A stretch of DNA of 64,000 bases from Deltaproteobacteria bacterium (lineage in GTDB: Bacteria > Myxococcota > Myxococcia > Myxococcales > SZAS-1). The notes under the pieces are model-generated. The model was not told the DNA's origin. It saw only the letters and a list, made by a program, of their open reading frames with translations, and did not search any database. This document shows, piece after piece, positions 1 through 8,400 of the stretch (position 1 is its first letter; each line of letters starts with the position of its first letter). Position numbers and translations under genes: made by a program. The stretch lies in the NCBI GenBank assembly GCA_018266075.1, contig JAFEBB010000035.1, positions 21,829 to 85,828 on the forward strand. Direction: 5' to 3'.

Positions 1-695
1 TTGACCGCGCGGGCCTCGTCGTAGAACCGCCGCACCAGCTCGGGCCGCGCCGCGAGCATGGGGTGCAGCATCTTGATGGCCACCTTGCTGCCGATGCCCG
101 GGTGCTCGCCCAGGAACACCGCGCCCATGCCGCCCTTGCCCAGCAGCTTCACCAGCCTGAAGGAGCCCACCATCTGCCCCACCATCTGCTCGGGCGCGAC
201 GACGGCCGAGTAGGCGTCATCCATGGGCGGCGGGGCCGCGGGCACGGGCGCAGCGGGCGGCGGCGACGGCGGGTTGGGCGCGGGCGCGGTGGGCGCGAAC
301 GGGCTTCCTGCCATGGAGTTCCCGGGCGACGGCGGCCGGGCCACGGTCGGCATGGCGGGCATGCCCGCCGTCGGCGGCGACGAAGGACCGGCCATGGTCT
401 CCGAGAAACCACCAGGCTTCACGCGCGCAGGCGTGGGCAGGCGCGCGGCTGCGGACTCGATGGCCGCACCGATGCTGGGCGCCGGATTGGGCGCAGCGGG
501 GACCATGATCGGCGGCGCGGCGGTCGGAGGCGTGACCTGCGGCGGTGCAGCGGTGGGGGGCTTGCTTGCCGTCCCTGGAAGGCCCTGGGTTGCGGGCGCG
601 GCGGGCCGCACCATGGTCTCGCTCCCCACCGGTGGGCAGAGCTGATCGGGCGCATGCGCCAGCCCACAGATCGGGCATGGAGGGAACGCAGACAT
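1..695 (-). CDS. Ser/Thr protein kinase, N-terminal part (runs off the left edge)
   Basis: Partial gene whose C-terminus lies outside the window. It starts at ATG 695. The first residues hold a Cys-x2-Cys motif and a further Cys (CPICGLAHAPDQLCP), which looks like a small zinc ribbon. About 140 residues of Pro/Ala-rich linker follow. The kinase domain then opens with the glycine-rich loop LGKGGMGAVFLGEHPG and the ATP-binding lysine in VAIKMLHP, with the start of helix C (FYDEARAV) at the edge. This order (zinc ribbon, disordered Pro/Ala linker, Hanks kinase) puts the kinase near the C-terminal side. That is unusual, since most bacterial receptor kinases carry the catalytic domain first. Substrate and the rest of the architecture cannot be seen. 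The codon use matches its neighbours. No clear Shine-Dalgarno precedes the ATG. Confidence 0.85.
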   Translation of the reverse strand, partial: MSAFPPCPICGLAHAPDQLCPPVGSETMVRPAAPATQGLPGTASKPPTAAPPQVTPPTAAPPIMVPAAPNPAPSIGAAIESAAARLPTPARVKPGGFSETMAGPSSPPTAGMPAMPTVARPPSPGNSMAGSPFAPTAPAPNPPSPPPAAPVPAAPPPMDDAYSAVVAPEQMVGQMVGSFRLVKLLGKGGMGAVFLGEHPGIGSKVAIKMLHPMLAARPELVRRFYDEARAV

Positions 696-793
696 CTGAG
701 CCAGGCAGTGTAACGGACAAACCGCGATTCGTCCCCAGGTCCGAATGGGCTCAGCGTCGCGACTTTGGGCGGGTGGCTGGCCCGAGGCTTTGC

Positions 794-799
794 TAACGT
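794..799 (+). promoter_or_regulatory. candidate -10 element of a leaderless plsB promoter
   Basis: TAACGT ends 8 nt before GTG 808, which has no Shine-Dalgarno. The spacing would place the transcription start at or next to the start codon. Seven other forward genes in the window have the same arrangement. Inference only; no clear -35 is seen. Confidence 0.35.
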
Positions 800-807
800 C
801 GCTGGCC

Positions 808-3336
808 GTGGAAACCGCCCTGGCCGCTCCGAACGCCCGCCGCGAGATCAAGCACGAGTTCGGCCCCGGGCTGCGCTGGGTCTGCCGGCATTACTTCGAT
901 GCGGTGAAGGTGGGGCCGGAGGTCGAGGCCGGGCTGCAGGCTGCCGCGCGCCAGGGCCACGTGGTCCACGTGATGCGCTCGACGGGCCGCATCCGCTTCG
1001 TGTTCCTGGCCTACCTGTTGGCGAAGCTCGGGCTGCCGCCGCTGCGCGCGTGCGTGGGCCTGGCGCGGCTCTTCTTCAAGCCCTGGCGTCGGCTCATCGG
1101 CGGGGAGGCGGGCGCGGCAGTCGTCCAGGCGCTGGAGCGAAATGGCTCGGCGCTGGTGTTCTTGAAGCGCGCGGTGCTCGGCAGTCGGCGCGGCGCGGCG
1201 CTGCCCGATCCGTTTCCGGCGCTCGTGGCCCAGGCGCGCAAGAGCGAGAAGCCCATCCTGCTCCTGCCCGAGCTGCTCGTTTGGGAGCGCCGGCCGGGAC
1301 ACGTGCGGCCGAGCCTGACCGACACGCTCTTCGGCTCGCCCGACGCGCCCAGCGGCCTGGCGCAGTTGATGGCGTTCCTGCGCAACTACCGGCGCGCGTA
1401 CGTGCGGCTCGGCGAGCCCATCAACCTCACGCAGTTCGTGAAGGACAACGCCAGCGAGCCCGACGCCGTGCTGGCGCGCAAGGTCCGTGGCGCGCTCTCG
1501 CAGCACCTGGAGCGGCAGAACCGCGCGGTCGTGGGGCCGCGGCTCAAGGATCCCGCGCGCGTGCGCGAGGAGATCCTGCGCGATCGCGCGTTCCACAAGA
1601 CGCTCGAGCAGACCGCCGAGGAAGCCAAGCGGCCGCTGGCGAGCGTGGAGTCGGAGGCGAACAAGGACATCCGCGAGATCGAGTCGCGGCCGAACCCCAC
1701 GTTCATCGCTTTCATCCGGCCGTTCATGGCCTGGATCTTCAACCGCATCTACGACGGCGTGGAGATCGACGACGCCGGCCTGCAGCGCGCCATGAGCGCC
1801 GGCCTCAAGGGCCCGCTCGTGTTCTGCCCCAGCCACAAGAGCCACATCGACTACCTGCTCATCGCCTGGGCGTTCGCCGAGCGCGGCATGGCCCCGCCGC
1901 TCGCTGCCGCCGGCGCGAACCTGAGCTTCTTCCCGCTCGGGCCGCTGTTCCGCATGGGCGGCGCGTTCTTCCTGCGCCGAACCTTCAAGGGCGACAAGGT
2001 CTACACCGCGGCCTTCCGCGCGTACGTGAAGAAGCTGCTCAAGGAAGGCTACTCGCAGGAGTTCTACATCGAGGGCGGCCGCAGCCGGACGGGCAAGCTG
2101 CTCGGCCCGAAGACAGGCCTCTTGAGCTTCGAGGTCGACGCGTTCCTCGAGGGCGCGCGCGACGACGTGTTCTTCGTGCCGGTGTCGATCGACTACGAGA
2201 AGATCGTCGAGAGCGCCTCGTACAAGCACGAGCTCTCCGGCGGCGAGAAGCACAAGGAGGACGTCCGAGGGCTGCTCTCGACGCCCAAGGTGCTCGCCGC
2301 GAACTACGGCAGGATCTACTTGGGCTTCGAAGAGCCCATCAGCCTCAAGACCTTCCTCGATCAGCGCAAGTCGCAGTGGGGCGACGACTGGGACAAGCGC
2401 AAGACCGTGGCCGCCCTCGCCCACCGCATCGTTTGGGGCATCTCGCGCGCGTCGACGGTCACGCCCAGCGCGCTGCTGGCGACGGTGCTGCTCTCGCATC
2501 GGCAGCGCGGGGTCTCGGCGCACGCGGTGAGCGAGCGCGTCCACTTCCTGCGCGAGCTGGTGAAGGAGTCGGGCGCGCGGCTCTCGGACGTCCTCGACGC
2601 CGACGCCCCGAGCGATCCCACGGTGCTCGGCCCGGTGAACGAGTCGATGCAGCTCTTCGAAGACGACGGGATGGTCAGCCACCAGCAGGCCTCGGGCGAG
2701 ACCATCTACCGCGTGGTCGACGAGCGGCGGCTGGAGCTGGTGTTCTACAAGAACAACCTCATGCACCTGGTGGCGCCGCGCGGAATCGTGGCCATGGCGC
2801 TGCGCAGCTTCAAGAACGAGCCCGCGCCCATGGCCGAGCTGCGCGAGCGCGCGCGGTTCCTGTCGCGCCTGTTCAAGCTCGAGTTCGTGTTCCGCGTGGG
2901 GCAGAGCTTCGAGGCCATCTTCGACGAGAACCTCGCCTGGCTGCTCGAGCGCGGGCTGGTGCTCAAGAAGGACGAGGCCGTGAGCGCCGCGCCCGAGGCC
3001 CACGCGGCGGAGATCCTGGGCCTGCTCTCGGAGGCGCTGCGCGACTTCGCGGAGAGCTACCTGCTGGCGGCCAAGACGCTGCACCTGCTCAAGGGCGGCC
3101 CCCGCGACAAGAAGGGGCTGGTGCGCGAGATGCTCGAGCGCGGCCGCGCGGGCTTCCTCGAGGGCCAGCTCCAGTGTGCCGAGGCCGTGAGCCGGCCGAA
3201 CCTTGAAAACGCGCTGGAGCTCTTCTCCGAGCTGCAGCTGGTGACCGCGGAAAAAGGCGGGCTCGCGCTGACCGCCGAGGGACAGAAGGCCATCGCTGAG
3301 CGCTCGCTCGAGCGCGACATCGAGCGGTTCTTGTAG
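808..3336 (+). CDS. plsB: glycerol-3-phosphate 1-O-acyltransferase (PlsB type)
   Basis: Catalyses acylation of sn-glycerol-3-phosphate at position 1, the first committed step of phospholipid synthesis, at the inner membrane. The protein (842 aa from GTG 808; E. coli PlsB is about 807 aa) carries the acyltransferase blocks in order: the HX4D motif in SHKSHIDYLL (about residue 343), the GGAFFLRRTF block, the glycerol-phosphate-binding EGGRSRTGK (about 421-429) and the FVPVSIDYEK block. GTG 808 was chosen because a TAACGT -10-like hexamer sits 8 nt upstream and there is no Shine-Dalgarno. An in-frame ATG at 745 would add 21 unconserved residues. The gene ends 5 bp before the convergent PAP2 gene. 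The next genes also look like membrane-lipid enzymes. Confidence 0.88.
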   Translation: METALAAPNARREIKHEFGPGLRWVCRHYFDAVKVGPEVEAGLQAAARQGHVVHVMRSTGRIRFVFLAYLLAKLGLPPLRACVGLARLFFKPWRRLIGGEAGAAVVQALERNGSALVFLKRAVLGSRRGAALPDPFPALVAQARKSEKPILLLPELLVWERRPGHVRPSLTDTLFGSPDAPSGLAQLMAFLRNYRRAYVRLGEPINLTQFVKDNASEPDAVLARKVRGALSQHLERQNRAVVGPRLKDPARVREEILRDRAFHKTLEQTAEEAKRPLASVESEANKDIREIESRPNPTFIAFIRPFMAWIFNRIYDGVEIDDAGLQRAMSAGLKGPLVFCPSHKSHIDYLLIAWAFAERGMAPPLAAAGANLSFFPLGPLFRMGGAFFLRRTFKGDKVYTAAFRAYVKKLLKEGYSQEFYIEGGRSRTGKLLGPKTGLLSFEVDAFLEGARDDVFFVPVSIDYEKIVESASYKHELSGGEKHKEDVRGLLSTPKVLAANYGRIYLGFEEPISLKTFLDQRKSQWGDDWDKRKTVAALAHRIVWGISRASTVTPSALLATVLLSHRQRGVSAHAVSERVHFLRELVKESGARLSDVLDADAPSDPTVLGPVNESMQLFEDDGMVSHQQASGETIYRVVDERRLELVFYKNNLMHLVAPRGIVAMALRSFKNEPAPMAELRERARFLSRLFKLEFVFRVGQSFEAIFDENLAWLLERGLVLKKDEAVSAAPEAHAAEILGLLSEALRDFAESYLLAAKTLHLLKGGPRDKKGLVREMLERGRAGFLEGQLQCAEAVSRPNLENALELFSELQLVTAEKGGLALTAEGQKAIAERSLERDIERFL

Positions 3337-3341
3337 CTCGC

Positions 3342-4283
3342 TCAGCGCTCCGCGCGCGCGTGCGCCCAGCGCACCCGACCGATTTCCAGCTTCGGCAGCC
3401 GCGCGTGCAGCGCGTCAGCGAGGACGATCGCCGTCACGGTGAGCACCGGGCCGCACACCACGTCGATCGCGTAGTGGAACCGGCACGCGAGCGTGGCCAC
3501 GATGAGCCCCGTTCCCGGCACGAGCATCGCCCAGAAGAGCCGCGGCACCAGCCGCCGCGACTCGTAGAGGCAGTAGAGCGTCAGCGCGGTGTGCCCCGAG
3601 GGGAAGCAGTCGCGGAAGAAGGGCGCGCCCCGGAACATCTCGTTCAGCCAGAGCCCCATCGGCGTGGCCGCCACGGGTCCGTCGACCTGATCGATGAGGA
3701 AGAACCGTGGCCCGATGGCCGGCACCAGCACGTAGCCCAGGTAGCTGCCCAGCATCACCAGCACGTAGCCGAGGATGAACCGATCGCAGTCGCGCGCGCC
3801 CGCCTCGTGCCGCGCGAAGAGCACCAGCCCAATCGCCACCGGCCAGATGTAGTAGCTCGTGTAGAAGAGGAACAGCACGCTCAGCGCCGCGGGCGGCAGG
3901 TGCCGCTCCAGCCAGAAACCGGGCGCGAACCCGAAGATCCGCTGATCCAGCGCCGCCAGCCGCGGATCGGCCAGGTGTGGATTCAGCAAATCGACGAGTG
4001 GATCGAGCTTCGAGTACATCACGATGATGCCCACCGCCGGCGGCACGATCGTGGCCAGGAACCGCGTGGGCTCGGTGGGCCATCGGCGGTGGATGAGCCG
4101 GCCAACCCAGGGCATCGCCGCGACCACGAGGAACGTCGTGGCCGCGCCGTTCCAGCCCGTGACGTGCCGGCCGAGGCCGATCAGGATGATCGCCGCGAGC
4201 GTCGAAGCGCCCGACACGACGACATCCTGCGCGCGGATCGACAACGGCTTCGATCGCACCTCGCGAACGGTTTGCGCGTGCAT
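3342..4283 (-). CDS. PAP2-superfamily integral membrane phosphatase/transferase (Aur1-like)
   Basis: A polytopic membrane protein of 313 aa from ATG 4283, with about six to eight hydrophobic segments. The PAP2 signature is split as expected: FPSGHT near residue 225 and the Arg/His/Asp motif in CRFHYAIDVV near 266-275. The spacing and the long N-terminal membrane part resemble the PAP2_3 group that contains inositol-phosphoryl-ceramide synthase (Aur1/Ipt1) rather than soluble lipid phosphatases. It is divergent from the serine palmitoyltransferase-like gene at 4550, so a role in attaching a phospho-headgroup to ceramide is attractive but inferred. Undecaprenyl- or phosphatidate-phosphatase activity is the alternative. 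An upstream ATG (4415) would add 44 basic, unconserved residues and was not used. Confidence 0.72.
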   Translation of the reverse strand: MHAQTVREVRSKPLSIRAQDVVVSGASTLAAIILIGLGRHVTGWNGAATTFLVVAAMPWVGRLIHRRWPTEPTRFLATIVPPAVGIIVMYSKLDPLVDLLNPHLADPRLAALDQRIFGFAPGFWLERHLPPAALSVLFLFYTSYYIWPVAIGLVLFARHEAGARDCDRFILGYVLVMLGSYLGYVLVPAIGPRFFLIDQVDGPVAATPMGLWLNEMFRGAPFFRDCFPSGHTALTLYCLYESRRLVPRLFWAMLVPGTGLIVATLACRFHYAIDVVCGPVLTVTAIVLADALHARLPKLEIGRVRWAHARAER

Positions 4284-4418
4284 GTCGAGGGCCCGCCTCA
4301 CGCGCAACCCCCGATTTCGCCGAGTTTTGGAATGCGCGCGTTCATGGGCACACAACCGCTTCAAGGTTGGTCCCGGGCGCGTCAAAGCGCAACCTGGCAT
4401 GCCCATCGCGACCACGGT

Positions 4419-4510
4419 TTGACAGGTCTGTGGATTTCTGGCCTAACCCGCCCCGCAACGTCCTGGGATGCGCGGTTTTTGTTGGTACCTGCGCGCTGCG
4501 TACTTATCTT
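4419..4510 (+). promoter_or_regulatory. candidate promoter region for the oxoamine synthase gene
   Basis: A consensus -35 hexamer TTGACA lies at 4419-4424, but 17 nt downstream there is only CCTAAC. A second candidate pairs TTGTTG (4479-4484) with the TA-rich stretch TACTTATCTT (4501-4510), about 40 nt before ATG 4550. Neither is a full sigma-70 match. The 267-bp gap between the divergent starts at 4283 and 4550 holds no other feature I can support. Confidence 0.3.
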
Positions 4511-4549
4511 GCAGCGCCTGGTGGGCAGCCCGGTTCCCTTGGAGGGGAG

Positions 4550-6043
4550 ATGGACGTCTTTGACAAGGCATTTGCTTGGCGCGACTTGAAGATCGCCAAG
4601 GCCACCGGCTTCTACCCCTACTTCAAGAGCATCTCCGACAGCGACGCCACGGAGGTCGTCATCGACGGCCGCCGGGCGATCATGATCGGCTCGAACAACT
4701 ACCTCGGCCTGACGCGGCACCCGAAGGTCATCGCCGCGGCGCACGAGGCCATCGACAAGTACGGCACCAGCTGCTCCGGCTCGCGCTTGCTCAACGGCAC
4801 CCTGGAGCTGCACCACGAGCTGGAGCGTCGCTTCGCCAAGTTCCTCGGCAAGGAAGCGGCGATCTGCGTGACCACGGGCTTCACCACGAACCTCGCGGTG
4901 CTCTCCGCCCTGCTCGGCCGCGGCGACGTGGTGTTCAGCGATCGCCAGAACCACGCCTCGCTCGTCGACGGCATCCGCCTCAGCTACGCAGACGAGAAGC
5001 GCTTCCGCCACAACGACATGGCGCAGCTCGAGAAGCTGCTCCGCGAGACCGATGAGAAGCACGGCAAGCTCATCGTCACCGACGGCGTCTTCTCGATGGA
5101 AGGCGACCTGGCCGACTTGAAGGGCATCACCGCGCTGGCCAAGCAGTACGGCGCGCGCGTGGCGGTGGACGACGCGCACGGCCTCGGCGTCATGGGCGCG
5201 CACGGCCGCGGCACCGCCGAGCACTTCGGCGTCGAGGACGACGTCGACCTGGTGCTGGGCACGTTCTCCAAGTCGTTCGCGAGCCTGGGCGGCGTCTGCG
5301 CCGGGCCGCAGCAGGCCATCGACTGGATCCGCCACAAGGCCCGCCCGTTCATCTTCCAGGCCGCCATGACGCCGTCGGCTGCTGCTGCGTGCATGGCTGC
5401 GCTCGACGTGATCGAGAACGAGCCCGAGCGCCGCGAGCGCCTCTGGCAGATCACCGAGAAGATGCAGCGCGGCTTCAAGAGCATGGGCTTCGACACCGGC
5501 GTGTCCGTGACGCCCGTCGTTCCTCTGCTCATCGGCGAGCAGCTGCGCACGTTCAAGTTCTGGAAGGCGCTCTTCGAGGCCGGCGTGTTCTGCAACCCGG
5601 TGATTCCGCCAGCTGTCGCTGCGAACCAGTGCCTGCTGCGCACCAGCTACATGGCCACCCACACCGACGACCAGCTCGATCGCGTGCTCGACATCACCGA
5701 GCAGATTGGCAAGAAGCTCGGCGTGATCCCCTCGGTGCGGCCGCACACGGCGGTCACGGTCAAAGTCGCGTCGCCGGGCCACGACCAGTTCCTCGCGAGC
5801 GCCGAGCGCTCGGAGGCGCCGGTCTCCCTCTGGTCCAACGGCAACGTCCGCGACGAGCGCCCGCTGCACAAGCGCCTCGGCGACGTGGTCGAGCGCTTCA
5901 CCTGGACGGCCATCAACACCGATCCGTCGGACATGGTGAAGGTGACGGCGCTGCCCAAGAAGCTCTGGGATCGCCGCGCTCAGCTGCCGCAGCTGGTGAT
6001 GGAAAAGGGCGTGAGCCTGGTGATGCGTCAGAAGGATGCTTAA
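4550..6043 (+). CDS. spt: PLP-dependent alpha-oxoamine synthase, probable serine palmitoyltransferase
   Basis: Fold type I PLP enzyme of 497 aa that condenses an amino acid with an acyl thioester. Visible motifs are the N-terminal substrate loop SNNYLGLTRHP, the CSGSRLLNGT loop, the aspartate/histidine pair in VDDAHGLGVMG and the Schiff-base lysine in GTFSKSF (Lys241). The family includes serine palmitoyltransferase (SPT), glycine C-acetyltransferase (KBL), 8-amino-7-oxononanoate synthase (BioF) and ALA synthase. SPT is preferred because the downstream gene resembles bacterial ceramide synthase and the divergent gene is Aur1-like. The protein exceeds KBL/BioF (about 400 aa) by a C-terminal extension of roughly 95 residues of unknown role. 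A strong GGAGGGG Shine-Dalgarno stands just upstream of ATG 4550. The next gene starts about 60 nt after the stop on the same strand. Confidence 0.75.
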   Translation: MDVFDKAFAWRDLKIAKATGFYPYFKSISDSDATEVVIDGRRAIMIGSNNYLGLTRHPKVIAAAHEAIDKYGTSCSGSRLLNGTLELHHELERRFAKFLGKEAAICVTTGFTTNLAVLSALLGRGDVVFSDRQNHASLVDGIRLSYADEKRFRHNDMAQLEKLLRETDEKHGKLIVTDGVFSMEGDLADLKGITALAKQYGARVAVDDAHGLGVMGAHGRGTAEHFGVEDDVDLVLGTFSKSFASLGGVCAGPQQAIDWIRHKARPFIFQAAMTPSAAAACMAALDVIENEPERRERLWQITEKMQRGFKSMGFDTGVSVTPVVPLLIGEQLRTFKFWKALFEAGVFCNPVIPPAVAANQCLLRTSYMATHTDDQLDRVLDITEQIGKKLGVIPSVRPHTAVTVKVASPGHDQFLASAERSEAPVSLWSNGNVRDERPLHKRLGDVVERFTWTAINTDPSDMVKVTALPKKLWDRRAQLPQLVMEKGVSLVMRQKDA

Positions 6044-6103
6044 ACGCTTCTTGCGGAACGACGGGCCGATTCGGTAGGACGCGCGCTGGACGTGGAGAGG
6101 GTC

Positions 6104-7279
6104 ATGGCCGTTCCCTTGCGACGGATGGAAGTGGTGGAGCCCGCGGTGCTGCCCGTGGACGTGGCGCCGGTGCGCTCGGCCGTGGACCGCGACAAGTTCA
6201 TCCGCTTCCAGTACGACCTGTACCGCAACGACCCGAACTTCGTGCCGCCGCTGGAGATGGAGCGGCGCGACTTCCTCGACCCGACGAAGAACCCGTTCTT
6301 CCGCCATGCGGAAGTGGACCTCTTCCTGGCGCGCCGCGACGGCGAGATCGTGGGTCGCATCGCCGCGATCCACGACCGCAACTACAACGCGTTCTGGAAG
6401 AGCAAGACCGTCGCGTTCGGACTCTTCGAGAGCATCGACGACCCGGCCGTGGCGCGCGCGCTGATCTCGACCGTGGAAGCCTGGGGCAAGGAGCGCGGCC
6501 TCGAGCACCTCCTCGGCCCGCTCAACTTCTCCACGAACTACGACTGCGGCGTGCTCATCGACGGCTTCGACCGCCCGGCCGTGTTCTTGATGACCTACAA
6601 CCCGCGCTACTACCCGGAGTTGCTGGAGCGCGCGGGGCTGTCGAAGGCCAAGGACCTCTTCGCCTGGGACCTGCTCAGCACGCAGGAGCCGCCCGAGAAG
6701 GTCGTCCGGATCGCCGAGAAGATTCGCAAGCGCGAGGGCATCACCGTCCGCAAGGCGAACTTGAAGGACCTGCCCGGCGAGATCGCCAAGCTGAAGAAGG
6801 TCTACAACGCGGCGTGGGAGCGGAACTGGGGCTTCGTGCCCATGACCGACGCCGAGTTCGATCACATGGCCAAGGACATGAAGTCCGTGGTCGTGCCCGA
6901 CTTCCTGCTCATCGCCGAGGTCCAGGGCGAGCCGGTGGCGTTCTCGCTCACCCTGCCCGACATGAACCAGGCCTTCCGCCAGATCGAGGACGGCCGGCTC
7001 ACGCGCTTTGGCCTGCCCATCGGCCTCGCCAAGCTCGTGTACTACCAGCGCAAGATCAAGTGGGCACGGCTCACGGCGCTGGGCATCGTCGAGGGGTACC
7101 GGCGGCGCGGTTTGGACGCAATCCTGTACCTCGAGACGCTGCGCGCGGTGCAGCGCCTGGGCTACGAGGGCGGCGAGATCGGCTGGACGCTCGAGGACAA
7201 CCACCTCGTGAACCGCGCCATCGAGTCCATGGGCGGCAAGCACAGCAAGACGTACCGCGTGTACGAGAAGTCGCTCTGA
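6104..7279 (+). CDS. GNAT-fold acyltransferase, candidate bacterial ceramide synthase
   Basis: A cytosolic 391-aa protein with a C-terminal GNAT fold. The beta4/alpha3 acyl-CoA-binding block reads GIVEGYRRRGLDAILY, followed by WTLEDNHLVNRAIESMGG. The N-terminal half has the signatures DPNFVPPL, NPFFRHAEVDLFLARRDG and GRIAAIHDRNYN. These are typical of a family often annotated only as N-acetyltransferase. From memory, the Caulobacter ceramide synthase bCerS belongs to this family, and the immediate serine palmitoyltransferase-like neighbour supports the same role: N-acylation of a sphingoid or 3-keto-sphinganine amine. Substrate remains inferred. ATG 6104 follows GGAGAGG, with a short 3-nt spacing. 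A GTG at 6092 in the same frame is an alternative. The stop overlaps the next small gene. Confidence 0.65.
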   Translation: MAVPLRRMEVVEPAVLPVDVAPVRSAVDRDKFIRFQYDLYRNDPNFVPPLEMERRDFLDPTKNPFFRHAEVDLFLARRDGEIVGRIAAIHDRNYNAFWKSKTVAFGLFESIDDPAVARALISTVEAWGKERGLEHLLGPLNFSTNYDCGVLIDGFDRPAVFLMTYNPRYYPELLERAGLSKAKDLFAWDLLSTQEPPEKVVRIAEKIRKREGITVRKANLKDLPGEIAKLKKVYNAAWERNWGFVPMTDAEFDHMAKDMKSVVVPDFLLIAEVQGEPVAFSLTLPDMNQAFRQIEDGRLTRFGLPIGLAKLVYYQRKIKWARLTALGIVEGYRRRGLDAILYLETLRAVQRLGYEGGEIGWTLEDNHLVNRAIESMGGKHSKTYRVYEKSL

Positions 7280-7548
7280 GCCGCTGGGCCGCGCTGCTGC
7301 TGGGTTTGGCAGCCTGCGGCCAGGGCTCGCAAGACGTCGGCAGCCCGTGCAAGGACAGCAGCCAGTGCGGCTTCGGCGAGACGTGCCTCGTCTTCTCTGG
7401 CACCAGCTCTCAAGGCTGCGACGCGTCCGTCCAGGCCTGCTCCAAGGCCTGCGTCGAGGACGCCGACTGCAACGCGCTCGCGGCCGGGCTGACGTGCTTC
7501 CAGGGTTGCGGAGACAACCCGAACTTCTGCGCCAAGTCGCCGAAATGA
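7276..7548 (+). CDS. small Cys-rich lipoprotein with a probable CTG start
   Basis: About 90 aa. A perfect short lipoprotein signal, SRWAALLLGLAACG (lipobox LAAC), is followed by a compact domain with many cysteines (SPCKDSSQCGFGETC and further pairs). This is the disulfide-rich pattern seen in many myxobacterial surface lipoproteins. The reading frame has no ATG, GTG or TTG in the stretch before the signal peptide. The best placed codon is CTG 7276, which overlaps the TGA stop (7277-7279) of the preceding gene, implying translational coupling or reinitiation. The frame is open far upstream because of the GC-rich shadow of the enzyme gene, so the exact start is uncertain. Function unknown. Being secreted, it need not act in the same pathway as the cytosolic enzyme it is coupled to. 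Confidence 0.6.
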   Translation: MSRWAALLLGLAACGQGSQDVGSPCKDSSQCGFGETCLVFSGTSSQGCDASVQACSKACVEDADCNALAAGLTCFQGCGDNPNFCAKSPK

Positions 7549-7673
7549 ACGGGCCGCAGCCTTTGCCTCCACCTCCCCCGCAGGGATAGAAGATTCCCCA
7601 GTTTCCTCGCCGGGGGGCGGGCCGACGAATTTTGGCCTCCGGCGTGCGTCTGGAACCTTTGCGAGGTCGCGCC

Positions 7674-8333
7674 GTGCGGATGCTCATCCTGGCCAGCCTT
7701 CTCACTGCCGCCACCGGCCACGCCGACGGCACGAGTACCAAGAAGCCCTCGAAGAACAAGGTCGACTTCGGCTTTGGCGACACGCCGCCGCTCCCCAAGG
7801 CCGACGGCATGGCCAACACCAAGGTCGACGACCCCGACGCCGACCAGACCAAGAAACCGGCAGACCCCAAGGCCGTGAAGTACGAGCTGGTGTCGGTGCA
7901 GCACGCGCAGCAGTTCAACATGCGCGGTGAGAAGTACGAGCCCAAGTACGTCATCCCGAAGATCGACGTGGCCAACCTGCCGATGACGGTGCCGCCCTTC
8001 CACACGCTCGTCCAGGTTCGCTCCAGCGACCGGCTCGGCGCCGCCATCGAGGTGCGGCTCCTGGATCCGCGCGGGGCCCAGGTGGTGTCGAGCCAGGGCG
8101 CGCTGGTGTTCGGCGGGCACGACGAGGCCGAGTTCCTCGTCGATTGGGACCCGTTTACCCTCAAGATGTCGGGCACCTACAACGTCGAGGTCAGCGTCGC
8201 GGGCCAGGTGATCGGCAAGAAGCCCTTCCCCGTGCAGCAGGAGCTTCGCGCCTCGCTGGTCGCCACCCAACCGCAAGACGCCGGCGGCCCGCCTCCCGCG
8301 CCGGAGCCCGAGCCCAAGCAGAACTGGCCCTGA
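7674..8333 (+). CDS. secreted hypothetical protein
   Basis: 219 aa. It begins with a Sec signal peptide (MRMLILASLLTAATGHA), then a low-complexity Lys/Pro/Asp-rich segment to about residue 60. A single beta-rich domain follows (about 65-190), and the protein ends in a Pro/Glu tail (PPPAPEPEPK). The domain's alternating hydrophobic pattern (TLVQVRSSDRLGAAIEVRLL, GTYNVEVSVAG) suggests an immunoglobulin-like sandwich. I do not recognise the family. GTG 7674 is preferred because GAGGT lies 7 nt upstream; ATG 7680 and TTG 7632 are alternatives. It stands alone, about 125 bp after the Cys-rich lipoprotein gene. Confidence 0.7.
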   Translation: MRMLILASLLTAATGHADGTSTKKPSKNKVDFGFGDTPPLPKADGMANTKVDDPDADQTKKPADPKAVKYELVSVQHAQQFNMRGEKYEPKYVIPKIDVANLPMTVPPFHTLVQVRSSDRLGAAIEVRLLDPRGAQVVSSQGALVFGGHDEAEFLVDWDPFTLKMSGTYNVEVSVAGQVIGKKPFPVQQELRASLVATQPQDAGGPPPAPEPEPKQNWP

Positions 8334-8400
8334 GCAAATCAAGGGTCTGTGCGAAATCCGCCAATTCTGATTTGATACAGCCCAGGTGGAGGGGCTGCGA

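Noticed and set aside
793..3084. 763-aa reverse frame within plsB
   Set aside because: Shadow of plsB with repetitive Arg/Glu/Leu composition.
4382..8176. 1264-aa reverse-strand open frame opposite the oxoamine synthase and acyltransferase genes
   Set aside because: GC-rich shadow of the forward genes: low-complexity His/Arg/Ala/Leu composition and no recognisable domain.
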